Shown: in pieces, positions 54,025 to 61,217 of the stretch | Position numbering within the stretch: the stretch's first letter is position 1 | Layout of the letters: every line of letters begins with the position of its first letter | Origin: Desulfobacter postgatei 2ac9 | GTDB taxonomy: Bacteria > Desulfobacterota > Desulfobacteria > Desulfobacterales > Desulfobacteraceae | Direction: 5' to 3' | Assembly (NCBI RefSeq): GCF_000233695.2 | Contig: NZ_CM001488.1 | Span: 986,792 to 1,050,791, forward strand | Length of the DNA: 64,000 bases | Notes under the pieces: model-generated | Databases searched by the model: none | The model's input: only the letters and a program-made list of their open reading frames with translations | Told to the model about the DNA's origin: nothing | Position numbers and translations under genes: made by a program

Positions 54025-54777
54025 GTGGATAACTTGCTTGATCATCCGTTAATTGAGCAGCGTTATTTTTTTCCCCGCAAGGGTTTTTTTGCTGATCCTT
54101 TTTGGGTTGATGTTGATGGCGCAAGATTAGCCTGCAGCTATCATGAAATTAATCCCGAGGCAAAAACGCTAGTACATTTTCACGGCAATGGTGAGATTGT
54201 TGATGACTGGCAAGGTGATTTTGTCTCCTTGATTCATCAGATGGGCTGTAATTGTTTGTTGGCGGAATTGCGCGGTTATGGACAATCAAGCGGTCGGGCC
54301 CAATTGGGTAAAATGATCTGCGATGTAGCGCCAACCATCGAAGCCTTAAAACGTAATGAGAAGGATTTTATTTTTTTCGGTCGTAGTGTTGGTTCTATTT
54401 TTGCTCTTGAAGCCGCAGCCCGTTTTCCTGATGCCGCCGGGCTGGTTCTTGAAAGTGCTGTTGCCGATGTGCTTGAGCGTTTGCTGTTGCGTGTTCACCC
54501 TGATGAACTCAATGTTGATTTGTCTGCTTTACGCAACGCAGTGGAGCAGCAGCTTAATCATCAGCAGAAAATAGCCTCATTTAAAGGCGATGTATTGGTG
54601 CTGCACACCGTTAATGATGGCTTGATTGATGTGAGCCACGGTAAGCGGCTTTATGATTGGGCGCCAGGGCGTAAAACGATTAAATTGTTTGATCGGGGCG
54701 ATCACAACAGCATTATGATGTTTAATGCCGGTGAGTATTTTTCTTGTTTGGAAAGTTTTATTCGTGGTTTGAGCTGA
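54025..54777 (+). CDS. Alpha/beta hydrolase (foreign-looking)
   Basis: A 250-residue alpha/beta hydrolase from GTG 54025 (AAGGAAGG lies 7-8 nt upstream; GTG 54019 abuts that site and is less likely). Motifs: HFHGNGEIVDDW oxyanion loop, LRGYGQSSGRA, nucleophile elbow FFGRSVGS, a later acid in HTVNDGLIDVSHG, and the catalytic His in GDHNSIMMF. It is probably a serine esterase or peptidase-like enzyme. Codon use is more AT-rich and TTG-heavy than the flanking rlmK and rlmL genes, between which it is lodged. This suggests horizontal acquisition. Confidence 0.85.
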   Translation: MDNLLDHPLIEQRYFFPRKGFFADPFWVDVDGARLACSYHEINPEAKTLVHFHGNGEIVDDWQGDFVSLIHQMGCNCLLAELRGYGQSSGRAQLGKMICDVAPTIEALKRNEKDFIFFGRSVGSIFALEAAARFPDAAGLVLESAVADVLERLLLRVHPDELNVDLSALRNAVEQQLNHQQKIASFKGDVLVLHTVNDGLIDVSHGKRLYDWAPGRKTIKLFDRGDHNSIMMFNAGEYFSCLESFIRGLS

Positions 54778-54786
54778 TGTACCGGC

Positions 54787-56076
54787 TTACCTGCCGATCA
54801 CGCCGATGGCAGTGCGAAGATCAAGTCCGCCATGGAAAAGGGGCATGGTTGACAGGCTTAAGTTCAGCGCCCGGAACTCTTTTCTGCCCGGACAGACAAC
54901 GCCTGCCCGCCATCCTTTGAAATCCGCAGCCAGCTTGTTCCCGATCTCTTTATAAAGGGCTGTGATATCGTCATTTTTATCCAGGCGGATGCCATAGGGT
55001 GGATTCAGGAGCACTACCCCCTGGTTGTCTGTAATGGGTGGGGGCTTCATGGTGAAGAAATCATCGCAGACTGGGCAGATGCGTTGAAACAGCCTGTGTC
55101 GGGTGCAGGTTTGTTTCAGCCGGTCAATGGCTGCCTGGTCTATATCACGGGCCAGGATGGGGGGCAACGGCCCGGCGTCCATGCATGCCCCGGCTGCTGC
55201 CAGAAGCCTGTTGCGGGCATGGGTGATACTTTTTTCCTCAAATCCCGGCCACGCTTCAAAGGCAAATGATCTGAATGCCCCTGGGGGCAGTGCGCACTGC
55301 ATCATGGCGCCCTCTAAGCTGAATGTGCCGGAGCCGCACATGGGGTCGGCGATCATGTCCTTTTCTGACAGATCCAGCCGGGTCAGAATGGCAAAGGCCA
55401 GGGTTTCACGCAAAGGTGCTTTAACAATTTTTTCTTTAATTCCGCGTTTGTACAAAGAGGTTCCGGACATATCAAGGGAGAGTTCAAATCTGTCATTTTC
55501 CCCGCGGACCATCAGGGGCTGGGAAATGGTTTCGGCTGATTTGCTGATGTCGTGCTGCTCAGATCTATCCTTTAAAAACAGCCGGTCATGAATGATGGGT
55601 CTGATCCGGTCCGCAATGGCTGTGGAGTGATACAGGCGCGATTTGTGGGTGGATACCCTGATATCAGGCGGGCTTTGGGGCGGCAGGTACAATTCCCAGT
55701 CAATGGATTTAATCTGTTCTTCAAGCCGCCTGAAACCATCTGCCTTGAATGATGCGACACGCATGAGTATCCGGGTGGTTGATCCCATCAGAATATTGGC
55801 CAGGCAGGCGGTTTTCAATCTGGTTGTGAATTCAATCCCCCCGGGAAGCGCCTTAATATCAGTGATTCTGTCGTTATCTGAGAATATTTCCCCCGCCTTT
55901 TGGGAGACCCGGTTCACCTCTGTTTCACAAACACCACCAAGGCCCGGTGGGCATACGGCAAAAAAAACATGGGGTCTTCCGGAAATACGGCGTTTTATAC
56001 GTTTTTCAAAGGCTGAAGGGATGTTGTACAATTTTTTTAAAAAGTCCTGCCGCAGCATGAACCGGGACCGGCACAT
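54787..56076 (-). CDS. rlmL: RlmL-like 23S rRNA (guanine-N2) methyltransferase with THUMP domain
   Basis: A 429-residue RNA methyltransferase equivalent to the N-terminal half of E. coli RlmKL (m2G2445). The N-terminal ferredoxin-like/THUMP region (about 35-195: FFAVCPPGLGGVCETEV, GSTTRILMRVASF) is followed by the catalytic domain with the SAM motif IADPMCGSGTFSLEGA and LLNPPYGIRL. ATG 56076 overlaps the end of the FmdB-type gene; ATG 56058 is an alternative. It converges on the hydrolase and RlmK-like genes, so the two rRNA-modifying activities fused in Gammaproteobacteria are separate here. Confidence 0.92.
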   Translation of the reverse strand: MCRSRFMLRQDFLKKLYNIPSAFEKRIKRRISGRPHVFFAVCPPGLGGVCETEVNRVSQKAGEIFSDNDRITDIKALPGGIEFTTRLKTACLANILMGSTTRILMRVASFKADGFRRLEEQIKSIDWELYLPPQSPPDIRVSTHKSRLYHSTAIADRIRPIIHDRLFLKDRSEQHDISKSAETISQPLMVRGENDRFELSLDMSGTSLYKRGIKEKIVKAPLRETLAFAILTRLDLSEKDMIADPMCGSGTFSLEGAMMQCALPPGAFRSFAFEAWPGFEEKSITHARNRLLAAAGACMDAGPLPPILARDIDQAAIDRLKQTCTRHRLFQRICPVCDDFFTMKPPPITDNQGVVLLNPPYGIRLDKNDDITALYKEIGNKLAADFKGWRAGVVCPGRKEFRALNLSLSTMPLFHGGLDLRTAIGVIGR

Positions 56077-56291
56077 CCACTTTTTTCACCCGGTCTGGAA
56101 CCGCAGCAGGCTGTGTCGTTGGGGCCGGGCAGGGAGCTGCCGGATTTGCCTGAAAAGCTTGAGTGGGCTGCCACGAGCTTTTCAAGTTGGGTACTGCCGC
56201 ACTCAGGGCAGACAGCCTGGTCATCCCGACCGGTCACGAGCAGTTCAAGAATCCGGTTGCATTGCGGACAATGGAAGTCATATAAAGGCAT
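56037..56291 (-). CDS. FmdB-type zinc-ribbon protein
   Basis: An 84-residue protein from ATG 56291, behind a perfect AAAAAAGGAG. Family hallmarks are MPLYDFHCPQC at the start and VCPECGS, making a CxxC-CxxC zinc ribbon (about residues 8-38). The C-terminus is Gly/Ser/Cys-rich (CCGSRPGEKSGCAGPGSCCG). It overlaps the start of rlmL and follows the NifX-fold genes on the same strand. FmdB proteins are thought to be regulatory; here it may belong to the end of the ORP-like operon. Confidence 0.88.
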   Translation of the reverse strand: MPLYDFHCPQCNRILELLVTGRDDQAVCPECGSTQLEKLVAAHSSFSGKSGSSLPGPNDTACCGSRPGEKSGCAGPGSCCGRTF

Positions 56292-56407
56292 ATTTTCTCC
56301 TTTTTTACAGAAGCACACCCTGTGCTGGCGACACCTTTTTAAATGAGACGGGGGTAAGATAGGGGTAAAAGATGCCACCAGGACAGGGCGCGCTTCGGAT
56401 TAATTTT

Positions 56408-56767
56408 TTACCAGTGACCTTCGGCGTTGGACCCGTCGGCAAATGTGAATTTACCTGCTTTAAAGTCTTCAATCGTACTTTTGATGGTGCCGGAGGCGTC
56501 ATTGGCTACTTTTACGCCGGCACTGTCAAGGGTTTTGAATGCATTGGGGCCGCAGAACCCTGTGATCAAGACCTGGGCACCCTTGTCACAGATTGCCGAA
56601 GCCGCTGTAATACCGGCGCCTTTAAAGGCATTTTTATTTTCAGCGTTGTCAATGACCTCAAAATCCAGGGTGTCTGTGTCCACCACTATGATGTAGGCCG
56701 CTCTGCCGAATCTGGGGTCCACCTGGGCATCAAGGTCTTTGCCCGCTGATGTAATCGCTATTTTCAT
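56408..56767 (-). CDS. NifX/NifB-associated domain protein, ORP-like
   Basis: A 119-residue protein of the dinitrogenase Fe-Mo-cofactor biosynthesis fold (NifX/MTH1175 type). Motifs are IAITSAGKDLDAQVDPRFGRA at the N-terminus (DPRFGRA is diagnostic), the AGITAASAICDKG helix and VLITGFCGPNAF. In sulfate reducers such proteins include the orange protein ORP, which holds a Mo-Cu sulfide cluster. It is one of two such genes downstream of a pair of MinD-type Fe-S ATPases. No nif structural genes are present, so nitrogen fixation is not implied. Confidence 0.88.
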   Translation of the reverse strand: MKIAITSAGKDLDAQVDPRFGRAAYIIVVDTDTLDFEVIDNAENKNAFKGAGITAASAICDKGAQVLITGFCGPNAFKTLDSAGVKVANDASGTIKSTIEDFKAGKFTFADGSNAEGHW

Positions 56768-56826
56768 TGGTTTTTCCTAAAAAGTATTAATCTGTGTCCG
56801 TCCTGAAATGAATTTGTGGATGGGCA

Positions 56827-57216
56827 CTATTGTGCGCCGCCGCCACCACCGCCGCAGACCTGATCGTTCCGAATCTGTGTAAGTTTGCCGGCAATAAGGT
56901 CCATGACCACAGGTTCAATATTCGGACGCTGGTCATCGTGATAGACATCAATGCCCACCTGGCGGAAGCCCATGAGCGGCCGCATGCCGATGCCGCCCAC
57001 GATCAGGGCATTTACCCGATGTTCGGCCAGAAGGTTTACAGGTACCATGCAGCCGCCCTGGGCATGCTCCTGGTTGGCAACGGTGGATACCGTTTCAATT
57101 TTTCCATCCTTGACATCCACAAAGGTGAATACGTCACAATGTCCGAAATGGCCTGCACGGGTACCGGAAAGTCCTCCTTCTCCGTTGGAGGGAATTGCAA
57201 TTCTACCGTTTTTCAT
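56827..57216 (-). CDS. Second NifX-fold protein with glycine-rich tail
   Basis: A 129-residue NifX/MTH1175-fold protein: RIAIPSNGEGGLSGTRAGHF with GHFGHCDVFT (metal-cluster side), then EHAQGGCMVPVNLL, ALIVGGIGMRPL, and a C-terminal tail with one Cys in six or more Gly. Its His/Cys residues (GHFGHC, GGCM) are suited to binding a metal-sulfur cluster. It lies between the first NifX-fold gene and the ATPase pair, all minus strand. ORP-complex membership is inferred from context. Confidence 0.87.
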   Translation of the reverse strand: MKNGRIAIPSNGEGGLSGTRAGHFGHCDVFTFVDVKDGKIETVSTVANQEHAQGGCMVPVNLLAEHRVNALIVGGIGMRPLMGFRQVGIDVYHDDQRPNIEPVVMDLIAGKLTQIRNDQVCGGGGGGAQ

Positions 57217-57271
57217 AATTTTTACTTAACTCCTTTACTTGTGTATATTGAATCTAAAAAATATTATTTAG

Positions 57272-58171
57272 TTAACACAGCCTGTCCATCTTCATGGCCG
57301 GGTGAGCCATAATTCGATTCCAGATCTCTTTGATTTGTGTTGCAACAGGGCTGTCACCATGGGTTTCCATGATGGATTTACCTTGGACCATGGCTGCTGT
57401 GAATGCCGGGTCAAAGGGGAGTTTTCCCACAAATTCCATATTTCTTTTTTCGGCAATGGCCTCAATGGCCCGGGCCTGATCCGTGTTTAAATCGTATTTG
57501 TTGATGCAGACCATGGCCGGTATTTTAAAATGGGCTGCCAACTGGGCCACACGTTCCATGTCATGGATGCCTGAAACCGTGGGCTCGGTCACGATGAGAA
57601 CTGCGTTGGCATGCCCGATGGAGGCAATAACCGGGCATCCGATACCCGGAGGGCCGTCCGTGAGCAGGAGGTCAATGTGGTTCGCAAGTACCCGTTTTCT
57701 GGCCTCGTCTCTGACCAGGGCCACCAACCGGCCTGAGTTGTCTTCTGCAATGCCTAAGCGGGCATGGATCATCTCTCCGAACCGGGTAGAGGAAGCAAAC
57801 CATTGTCCGCAGACTTTTTCCTCAAATTTAATAGCAGATTCAGGACACAGGTCTGCGCAGACCCCGCAGCCTTCACAGGCAAGGCCGTCAATATAAAATA
57901 TCCCTGCGCCTTCCACCGGTTTAACGGCGTCAAACCTGCACAGCTCCATACACTGACCGCAGCCGGTGCAGGCGTCAGGGATGATTTCTGCCTCATAGCC
58001 GCCTGCAAAATCATGGGTTTCTTGAATGTCCGGGTCCATAATAAGGTGGAGGTCTGCTGCATCCACGTCCGCATCACAAAGCATCATATTCCCGGCAAGG
58101 CTTGCAAATGCTGCTGTTAAACTGGTTTTTCCGGTTCCGCCTTTGCCGCTTAAAATAACAAGTTCTTTCAT
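57272..58171 (-). CDS. MinD-superfamily P-loop ATPase with ferredoxin insert (1)
   Basis: A 299-residue ATPase of the MinD/Mrp class: deviant Walker A SGKGGTGKTSL (residues 8-18), a DADVDAADLHL switch, and an inserted ferredoxin domain with two 4Fe-4S motifs (CTGCGQCMELC, CEGCGVCADLC, about 65-115). The DGPPGIGCPVIASIG motif and VTEPTVSGIHD follow. It overlaps the next, paralogous ATPase gene by one base (TGATG). In Desulfovibrio, paired ATPases of this type belong to the ORP complex linked to cell division. A role in building or delivering a metal cluster is also possible. Confidence 0.93.
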   Translation of the reverse strand: MKELVILSGKGGTGKTSLTAAFASLAGNMMLCDADVDAADLHLIMDPDIQETHDFAGGYEAEIIPDACTGCGQCMELCRFDAVKPVEGAGIFYIDGLACEGCGVCADLCPESAIKFEEKVCGQWFASSTRFGEMIHARLGIAEDNSGRLVALVRDEARKRVLANHIDLLLTDGPPGIGCPVIASIGHANAVLIVTEPTVSGIHDMERVAQLAAHFKIPAMVCINKYDLNTDQARAIEAIAEKRNMEFVGKLPFDPAFTAAMVQGKSIMETHGDSPVATQIKEIWNRIMAHPAMKMDRLC

Positions 58172-59031
58172 CAGGCATCCCCTTTCCGGTTTACGATTGC
58201 TTCAATAGATGTGTACAGACCTTTAAATATCTCTTTGTATTCAGGCAAAGCCTGGACAAGCAGTTCGCCCTTTGAGTAGGCCGAAGCAATGTCCTTGTCA
58301 AAGGGAATTTCCAGTAAAATTGGAATATTTTCATTTCGGGCATAAATTTTAACCTCATCATTGCCAATACCCGCCCGGTTGATCACAATACCGCAGGGAA
58401 TGCCTAACAGCTTCACCGCTTCCACGGCCAGGGTCAGATCATGCAGCCCAAAGGGCGTGGGCTCGGTGACCAGAAGCACAAAATCCGTTCCTTTCATGGA
58501 GGCAATCACGGGACAGGAGGTGCCCGGCGGGGCATCTATAATGGTGAGTTCTTTTTCTTTCTCAAGTTTCCGAACCTGCCTGATGACCGGTGGTGCCATA
58601 ACCTGGCCGATATCCATAAGCCCCCGGCCGAATGACGGGGAACCGGGCAGATTCAGGGTGCCTGTTTCCACCGTACCGATGAACCGGTCGATTTCAGTGA
58701 TGGCTTTTTCCGGACAAACAACCGTGCAGCCGCCACAAGAGTGGCAGAGTTCCGGAAAGGTAACCACCGTTTTCCCGGCCACGGCAATTGCGCCGAACCG
58801 GCAGATATCCATACATTTTTTGCAATAGGTGCAAAGGCTTAAGTCCACTTTAGGCACAGGGGCATTGACCCTTTCTTTTCCAGTGAAGTTTGGGTTCAGG
58901 AAAAGGTGGGCATTGGGTTCTTCCACGTCGCAGTCTAAAAGCATAAGGTCTCTATCAAGACTTGCGCAAAGATTGGTGGCCACAGTAGTCTTACCTGTGC
59001 CGCCTTTTCCGCTTGCTATGCTGATAATCAT
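58171..59031 (-). CDS. MinD-superfamily P-loop ATPase with ferredoxin insert (2)
   Basis: A 286-residue paralogue of the neighbouring ATPase. It has IASGKGGTGKTTVATNLC, DCDVEEPNAHLF, and a ferredoxin insert with CTYCKKCMDIC and CHSCGGCTVVC. IDAPPGTSCPVIASMKG and VTEPTPFGLHDL are also present. AAGGAG precedes the ATG. The two ATPases are translationally coupled and probably form a heterodimer. The gene follows the receiver-like protein gene by 38 nt, all under the sigma-54 promoter at 59523-59538. Confidence 0.93.
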   Translation of the reverse strand: MIISIASGKGGTGKTTVATNLCASLDRDLMLLDCDVEEPNAHLFLNPNFTGKERVNAPVPKVDLSLCTYCKKCMDICRFGAIAVAGKTVVTFPELCHSCGGCTVVCPEKAITEIDRFIGTVETGTLNLPGSPSFGRGLMDIGQVMAPPVIRQVRKLEKEKELTIIDAPPGTSCPVIASMKGTDFVLLVTEPTPFGLHDLTLAVEAVKLLGIPCGIVINRAGIGNDEVKIYARNENIPILLEIPFDKDIASAYSKGELLVQALPEYKEIFKGLYTSIEAIVNRKGDA

Positions 59032-59069
59032 ATAATTTTATCTCCTTGGGGGGGTCAGGGTTTTTCGCC

Positions 59070-59453
59070 TCACCCGAGCAACCTGATTTTTTTCAATTGG
59101 TTTTCCAGGTTTCGGGCATCATCCTGCCCCGGTTGAACAGGCAGCTGCATCAGTACACCGTATCCTTCATAAACATCATGGAACTGTTTTTTATCCATGG
59201 TGCCGGTAATTGCACAATTGGTCATGGGGCTTTGGGTGGTGACGGCCTCCACCAAGACTTTGGCATTCATGTCCGTCAGAGTTTCTTCCATGATTACCAG
59301 GTCAATCCATTGACCTTTTGGCGTATTGGCAATCAGGGATAAAAGTTCTTTGCCTGTTGCGCACCATTTTATTTCAATGCTGTGTTGGCCCAACATCTGT
59401 TCAAGCCCCTTAAACTGAGCTTTATCCCTGCTCACAAATACTGCCTGTTTCAT
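59070..59453 (-). CDS. Degenerate receiver-like protein, first gene of ORP-like operon
   Basis: A 127-residue single-domain protein with the outline of a response-regulator receiver: an initial AVFVSRD strand, WIDLVIMEETLTDMNAKVLVEA, a Thr/Ser strand (AITGTMD) and LPVQPGQ near the end. The phosphoacceptor Asp is replaced by Glu (Glu56/57) and the conserved Lys by Gln107 (LPVQP for LPxKP), so it is probably not phosphorylated. It likely acts as a protein-interaction module for the ATPases that follow. GGAG precedes the ATG, and the sigma-54 promoter lies about 70 nt upstream. Confidence 0.75.
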   Translation of the reverse strand: MKQAVFVSRDKAQFKGLEQMLGQHSIEIKWCATGKELLSLIANTPKGQWIDLVIMEETLTDMNAKVLVEAVTTQSPMTNCAITGTMDKKQFHDVYEGYGVLMQLPVQPGQDDARNLENQLKKIRLLG

Positions 59454-59522
59454 TTTGTATATCTCCAGTCTCTTTTAATTCAATTGCCAAGATCCCTGGT
59501 TTTGGAATCTTCAGTAAAGGAA

Positions 59523-59538
59523 AGCAAAGCGTGTGCCA
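59523..59538 (-). promoter_or_regulatory. Sigma-54 promoter of the ORP-like operon
   Basis: The minus strand reads TGGCACACGCTTTGCT, a full match to the -24/-12 consensus TGGCAC-N5-TTGCW. Expected start of transcription is near 59512, about 60 nt before the first ATG (59453). ORP operons in Desulfovibrio are known to be sigma-54 dependent, which fits. The remaining stretch to 59848 has no gene that I can support. Confidence 0.88.
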
Positions 59539-59783
59539 TTGTTTTATTAATATTGAGCTTATGTGCAATGGACTGAAAAATAAGGTCTATTATATCTTTG
59601 ACAAGGGGGGTATAAAAAAAGAGGGTTATGTGATGGGTGCAAAAATGCGACCATGTATTGCATATGGAACAACGTGAGGCAAAAACGAAATCTCCGGGGC
59701 TGTTGCAATTGATTTATGGTCACGGAAAGCACTCAAAATTAAGGAACGGATCTTAAATAACTTCTCCATTTGGCCATCTCCGG

Positions 59784-59809
59784 GAGCGCGGACGTCACGG
59801 CCCGCGCTC
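59784..59809 (-). terminator. GC-rich hairpin downstream of aroG
   Basis: GAGCGCGG (59784-59791) and CCGCGCTC (59802-59809) make a perfect 8-bp GC-rich stem 40 nt beyond the aroG stop. There is no T-run, so it may be a Rho-assisted terminator or a 3' stabiliser. Confidence 0.5.
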
Positions 59810-59848
59810 TCAGGTTAAACTGTTTCGGACTCAATGTCGTGTTAAAAT

Positions 59849-60895
59849 TCAGGGCAGCTTATCAAATGCGCAATGGAGAAGTTTTTCCGTGGTTTCCCAT
59901 GAGATGCATTCATCTGTGATGGAGACCCCGTACTTAAGGTTATCCGCATCCCCGTTGCATTTGCATTTCTGATTGCCTTCAAACAGGTTGCTTTCCAGCA
60001 TCAGGCCCACAATCCTGTCATTGCCCCCAAGCCTTTGATCCACGGCGCTCTTGAATACAAAGGCCTGGCCCGTGTATTTCTGGCCGGAGTTGTCATGGGA
60101 ACAGTCAATGATCACCGCATCCAAAAGGTCTCTTTCCCTGAGTCGGGCCTGGGCTTTTCCCACGGAGACGGGATCATAGTTGGGTGTGGTCCCGCCGCGC
60201 AGGACAATGTGGCAGAAGCGGTTGCCCCGGGTGGAGACAACCGCTGTTTTGCCGTCCGGATCAATGCCCAGAAAATGCTGGGGCGTCTTGGCGGCCTGGG
60301 TGGCGTTGATTGCTGCCGTCAGAGTGCCGTCGGTACCGTTTTTGAATCCCACGGGCATGGAGAGTCCCGAGGCCATCTCCCGGTGGGTCTGGGACTCTGT
60401 GGTGCGTGCACCAATGGCCACCCAGCTTAAAAGCCCGGCAATGTACTGGGGGGTAATGGGATCTAAAATTTCCGTGGCAGCAGGCAGACCCAAGGCATTG
60501 ATGCTGATCAGCAGGGACCTTGCCCTTCGAAGTCCTTCTTCCATATTATATGAGGAATCCAGGAGCGGATCATTGATCAGTCCCTTCCAGCCCACGGTGG
60601 TTCTGGGTTTTTCAAAATAGACCCGCATAATCAGGCTGATTTTATCTTTTACCTCTTCACGCAGGGCTTTCATCTTTTGGGCATACTCCATGGCGCCATC
60701 CATGTCATGGATGGAGCAGGGACCTGCAATGACCATCAGCCGTTTGTCCTCTCCGGTAAGGATCTCCTGGACTTCCCTGCGGCCGGCCAGCACGTTGTCG
60801 GCAGTTTCGTCGGGTATGGGCAGTTCCGTTCGCATGACTTCCGGGGAGGTAAGGGTGAGAAATGATTCTACGTTTACATCGTTAATCTGTTTCAT
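59849..60895 (-). CDS. aroG: 3-Deoxy-7-phosphoheptulonate (DAHP) synthase, class I AroG type
   Basis: First enzyme of the shikimate pathway, condensing phosphoenolpyruvate with erythrose 4-phosphate. The 348-residue protein has the class I AroFGH features: LMVIAGPCSIHD near residue 52, MRVYFEKPRTTVGWKG, LLSWVAIGARTTESQ, MPVGFKNGTDG and IIDCSHDNS. AAAGGA precedes the ATG. It is preceded by a full attenuator (promoter, leader peptide rich in Tyr and Phe, competing hairpins), so its expression should follow aromatic amino acid supply in addition to any feedback inhibition of the enzyme. Confidence 0.96.
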   Translation of the reverse strand: MKQINDVNVESFLTLTSPEVMRTELPIPDETADNVLAGRREVQEILTGEDKRLMVIAGPCSIHDMDGAMEYAQKMKALREEVKDKISLIMRVYFEKPRTTVGWKGLINDPLLDSSYNMEEGLRRARSLLISINALGLPAATEILDPITPQYIAGLLSWVAIGARTTESQTHREMASGLSMPVGFKNGTDGTLTAAINATQAAKTPQHFLGIDPDGKTAVVSTRGNRFCHIVLRGGTTPNYDPVSVGKAQARLRERDLLDAVIIDCSHDNSGQKYTGQAFVFKSAVDQRLGGNDRIVGLMLESNLFEGNQKCKCNGDADNLKYGVSITDECISWETTEKLLHCAFDKLP

Positions 60896-60935
60896 GACGA
60901 TTCCTTTCGCGGGCTCTGGTCGCCTGAAACTTCAA

Positions 60936-60971
60936 ATAAAAAAGCCGCAGGCGGTGTCTGCCTGCGGCTTT
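60936..60971 (-). terminator. Attenuator terminator upstream of aroG
   Basis: On the minus strand AAAGCCGCAGGC (60960-60971) pairs with GCCTGCGGCTTT (60941-60952) across a 7-nt loop and runs into a T-rich tail. It lies between the leader peptide and aroG. The 5' arm and loop also contain CAGGCAG (60958-60964), complementary to CTGCCTG inside the leader ORF (60997-61003). This gives the alternative antiterminator stem. Confidence 0.92.
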
Positions 60972-60985
60972 AAAAAATGATATAT

Positions 60986-61063
60986 TTAGCGCAATACAGG
61001 CAGGCCGGTATAAAAATAATACCAAAAATAAAAATAATAGCTGTCTGTTTTGCGGATGGTCAT
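60986..61063 (-). CDS. aroG leader peptide
   Basis: A 25-residue ORF starting at 61063 behind AAAGGAAAAA. It begins MTIRKTDS, continues YYFYFWYYFY (residues 9-18) and ends TGLPVLR. Six Tyr, three Phe and one Trp in ten residues mark it as an attenuation leader: ribosome stalling for lack of Tyr-tRNA or Phe-tRNA would free the downstream sequence to form the antiterminator, allowing aroG transcription. Its stop lies 15 nt before the terminator stem. It has the same layout as pheA and trp leaders, here on DAHP synthase. Confidence 0.92.
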   Translation of the reverse strand: MTIRKTDSYYFYFWYYFYTGLPVLR

Positions 61064-61092
61064 AGATTTTTCCTTTTATAACTATGTCAAAT

Positions 61093-61121
61093 TGTATAAA
61101 CTCCTTTTTCTGGCGAGTCAA
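61093..61121 (-). promoter_or_regulatory. Sigma-70-type promoter of the aroG leader
   Basis: Minus strand TTGACT (61116-61121) and TATACA (61093-61098) are separated by exactly 17 bp. Transcription would begin near 61086, about 23 nt before the leader ATG. Confidence 0.8.
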
Positions 61122-61145
61122 GCATTTAATTAAGGAGAAAACATT

Positions 61146-61217
61146 ATGGAACTGGCAGCAGAATATTTTGACGACGGCAGTTCTTTTGTGGCGTTCGGTA
61201 ATGAGGTGATGAAATGA
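61146..61217 (+). CDS. Small ORF coupled to the EcsC-like gene
   Basis: A 23-residue ORF (begins MELAAEYFDDGSS) behind a good TTAAGGAG and ending in an ATGA overlap with the EcsC-like gene. The strong ribosome-binding site belongs to it, not to the longer gene, suggesting translational coupling. It could be a leader or the last piece of a deleted gene. I do not recognise the peptide. Confidence 0.4.
   Translation: MELAAEYFDDGSSFVAFGNEVMK

Noticed and set aside
56408..59453. Nitrogen-fixation (nif) operon
   Set aside because: NifX-fold and MinD-type genes are present, but there are no nifHDK, nifB or nifE/N genes. The set fits an ORP-like operon better.
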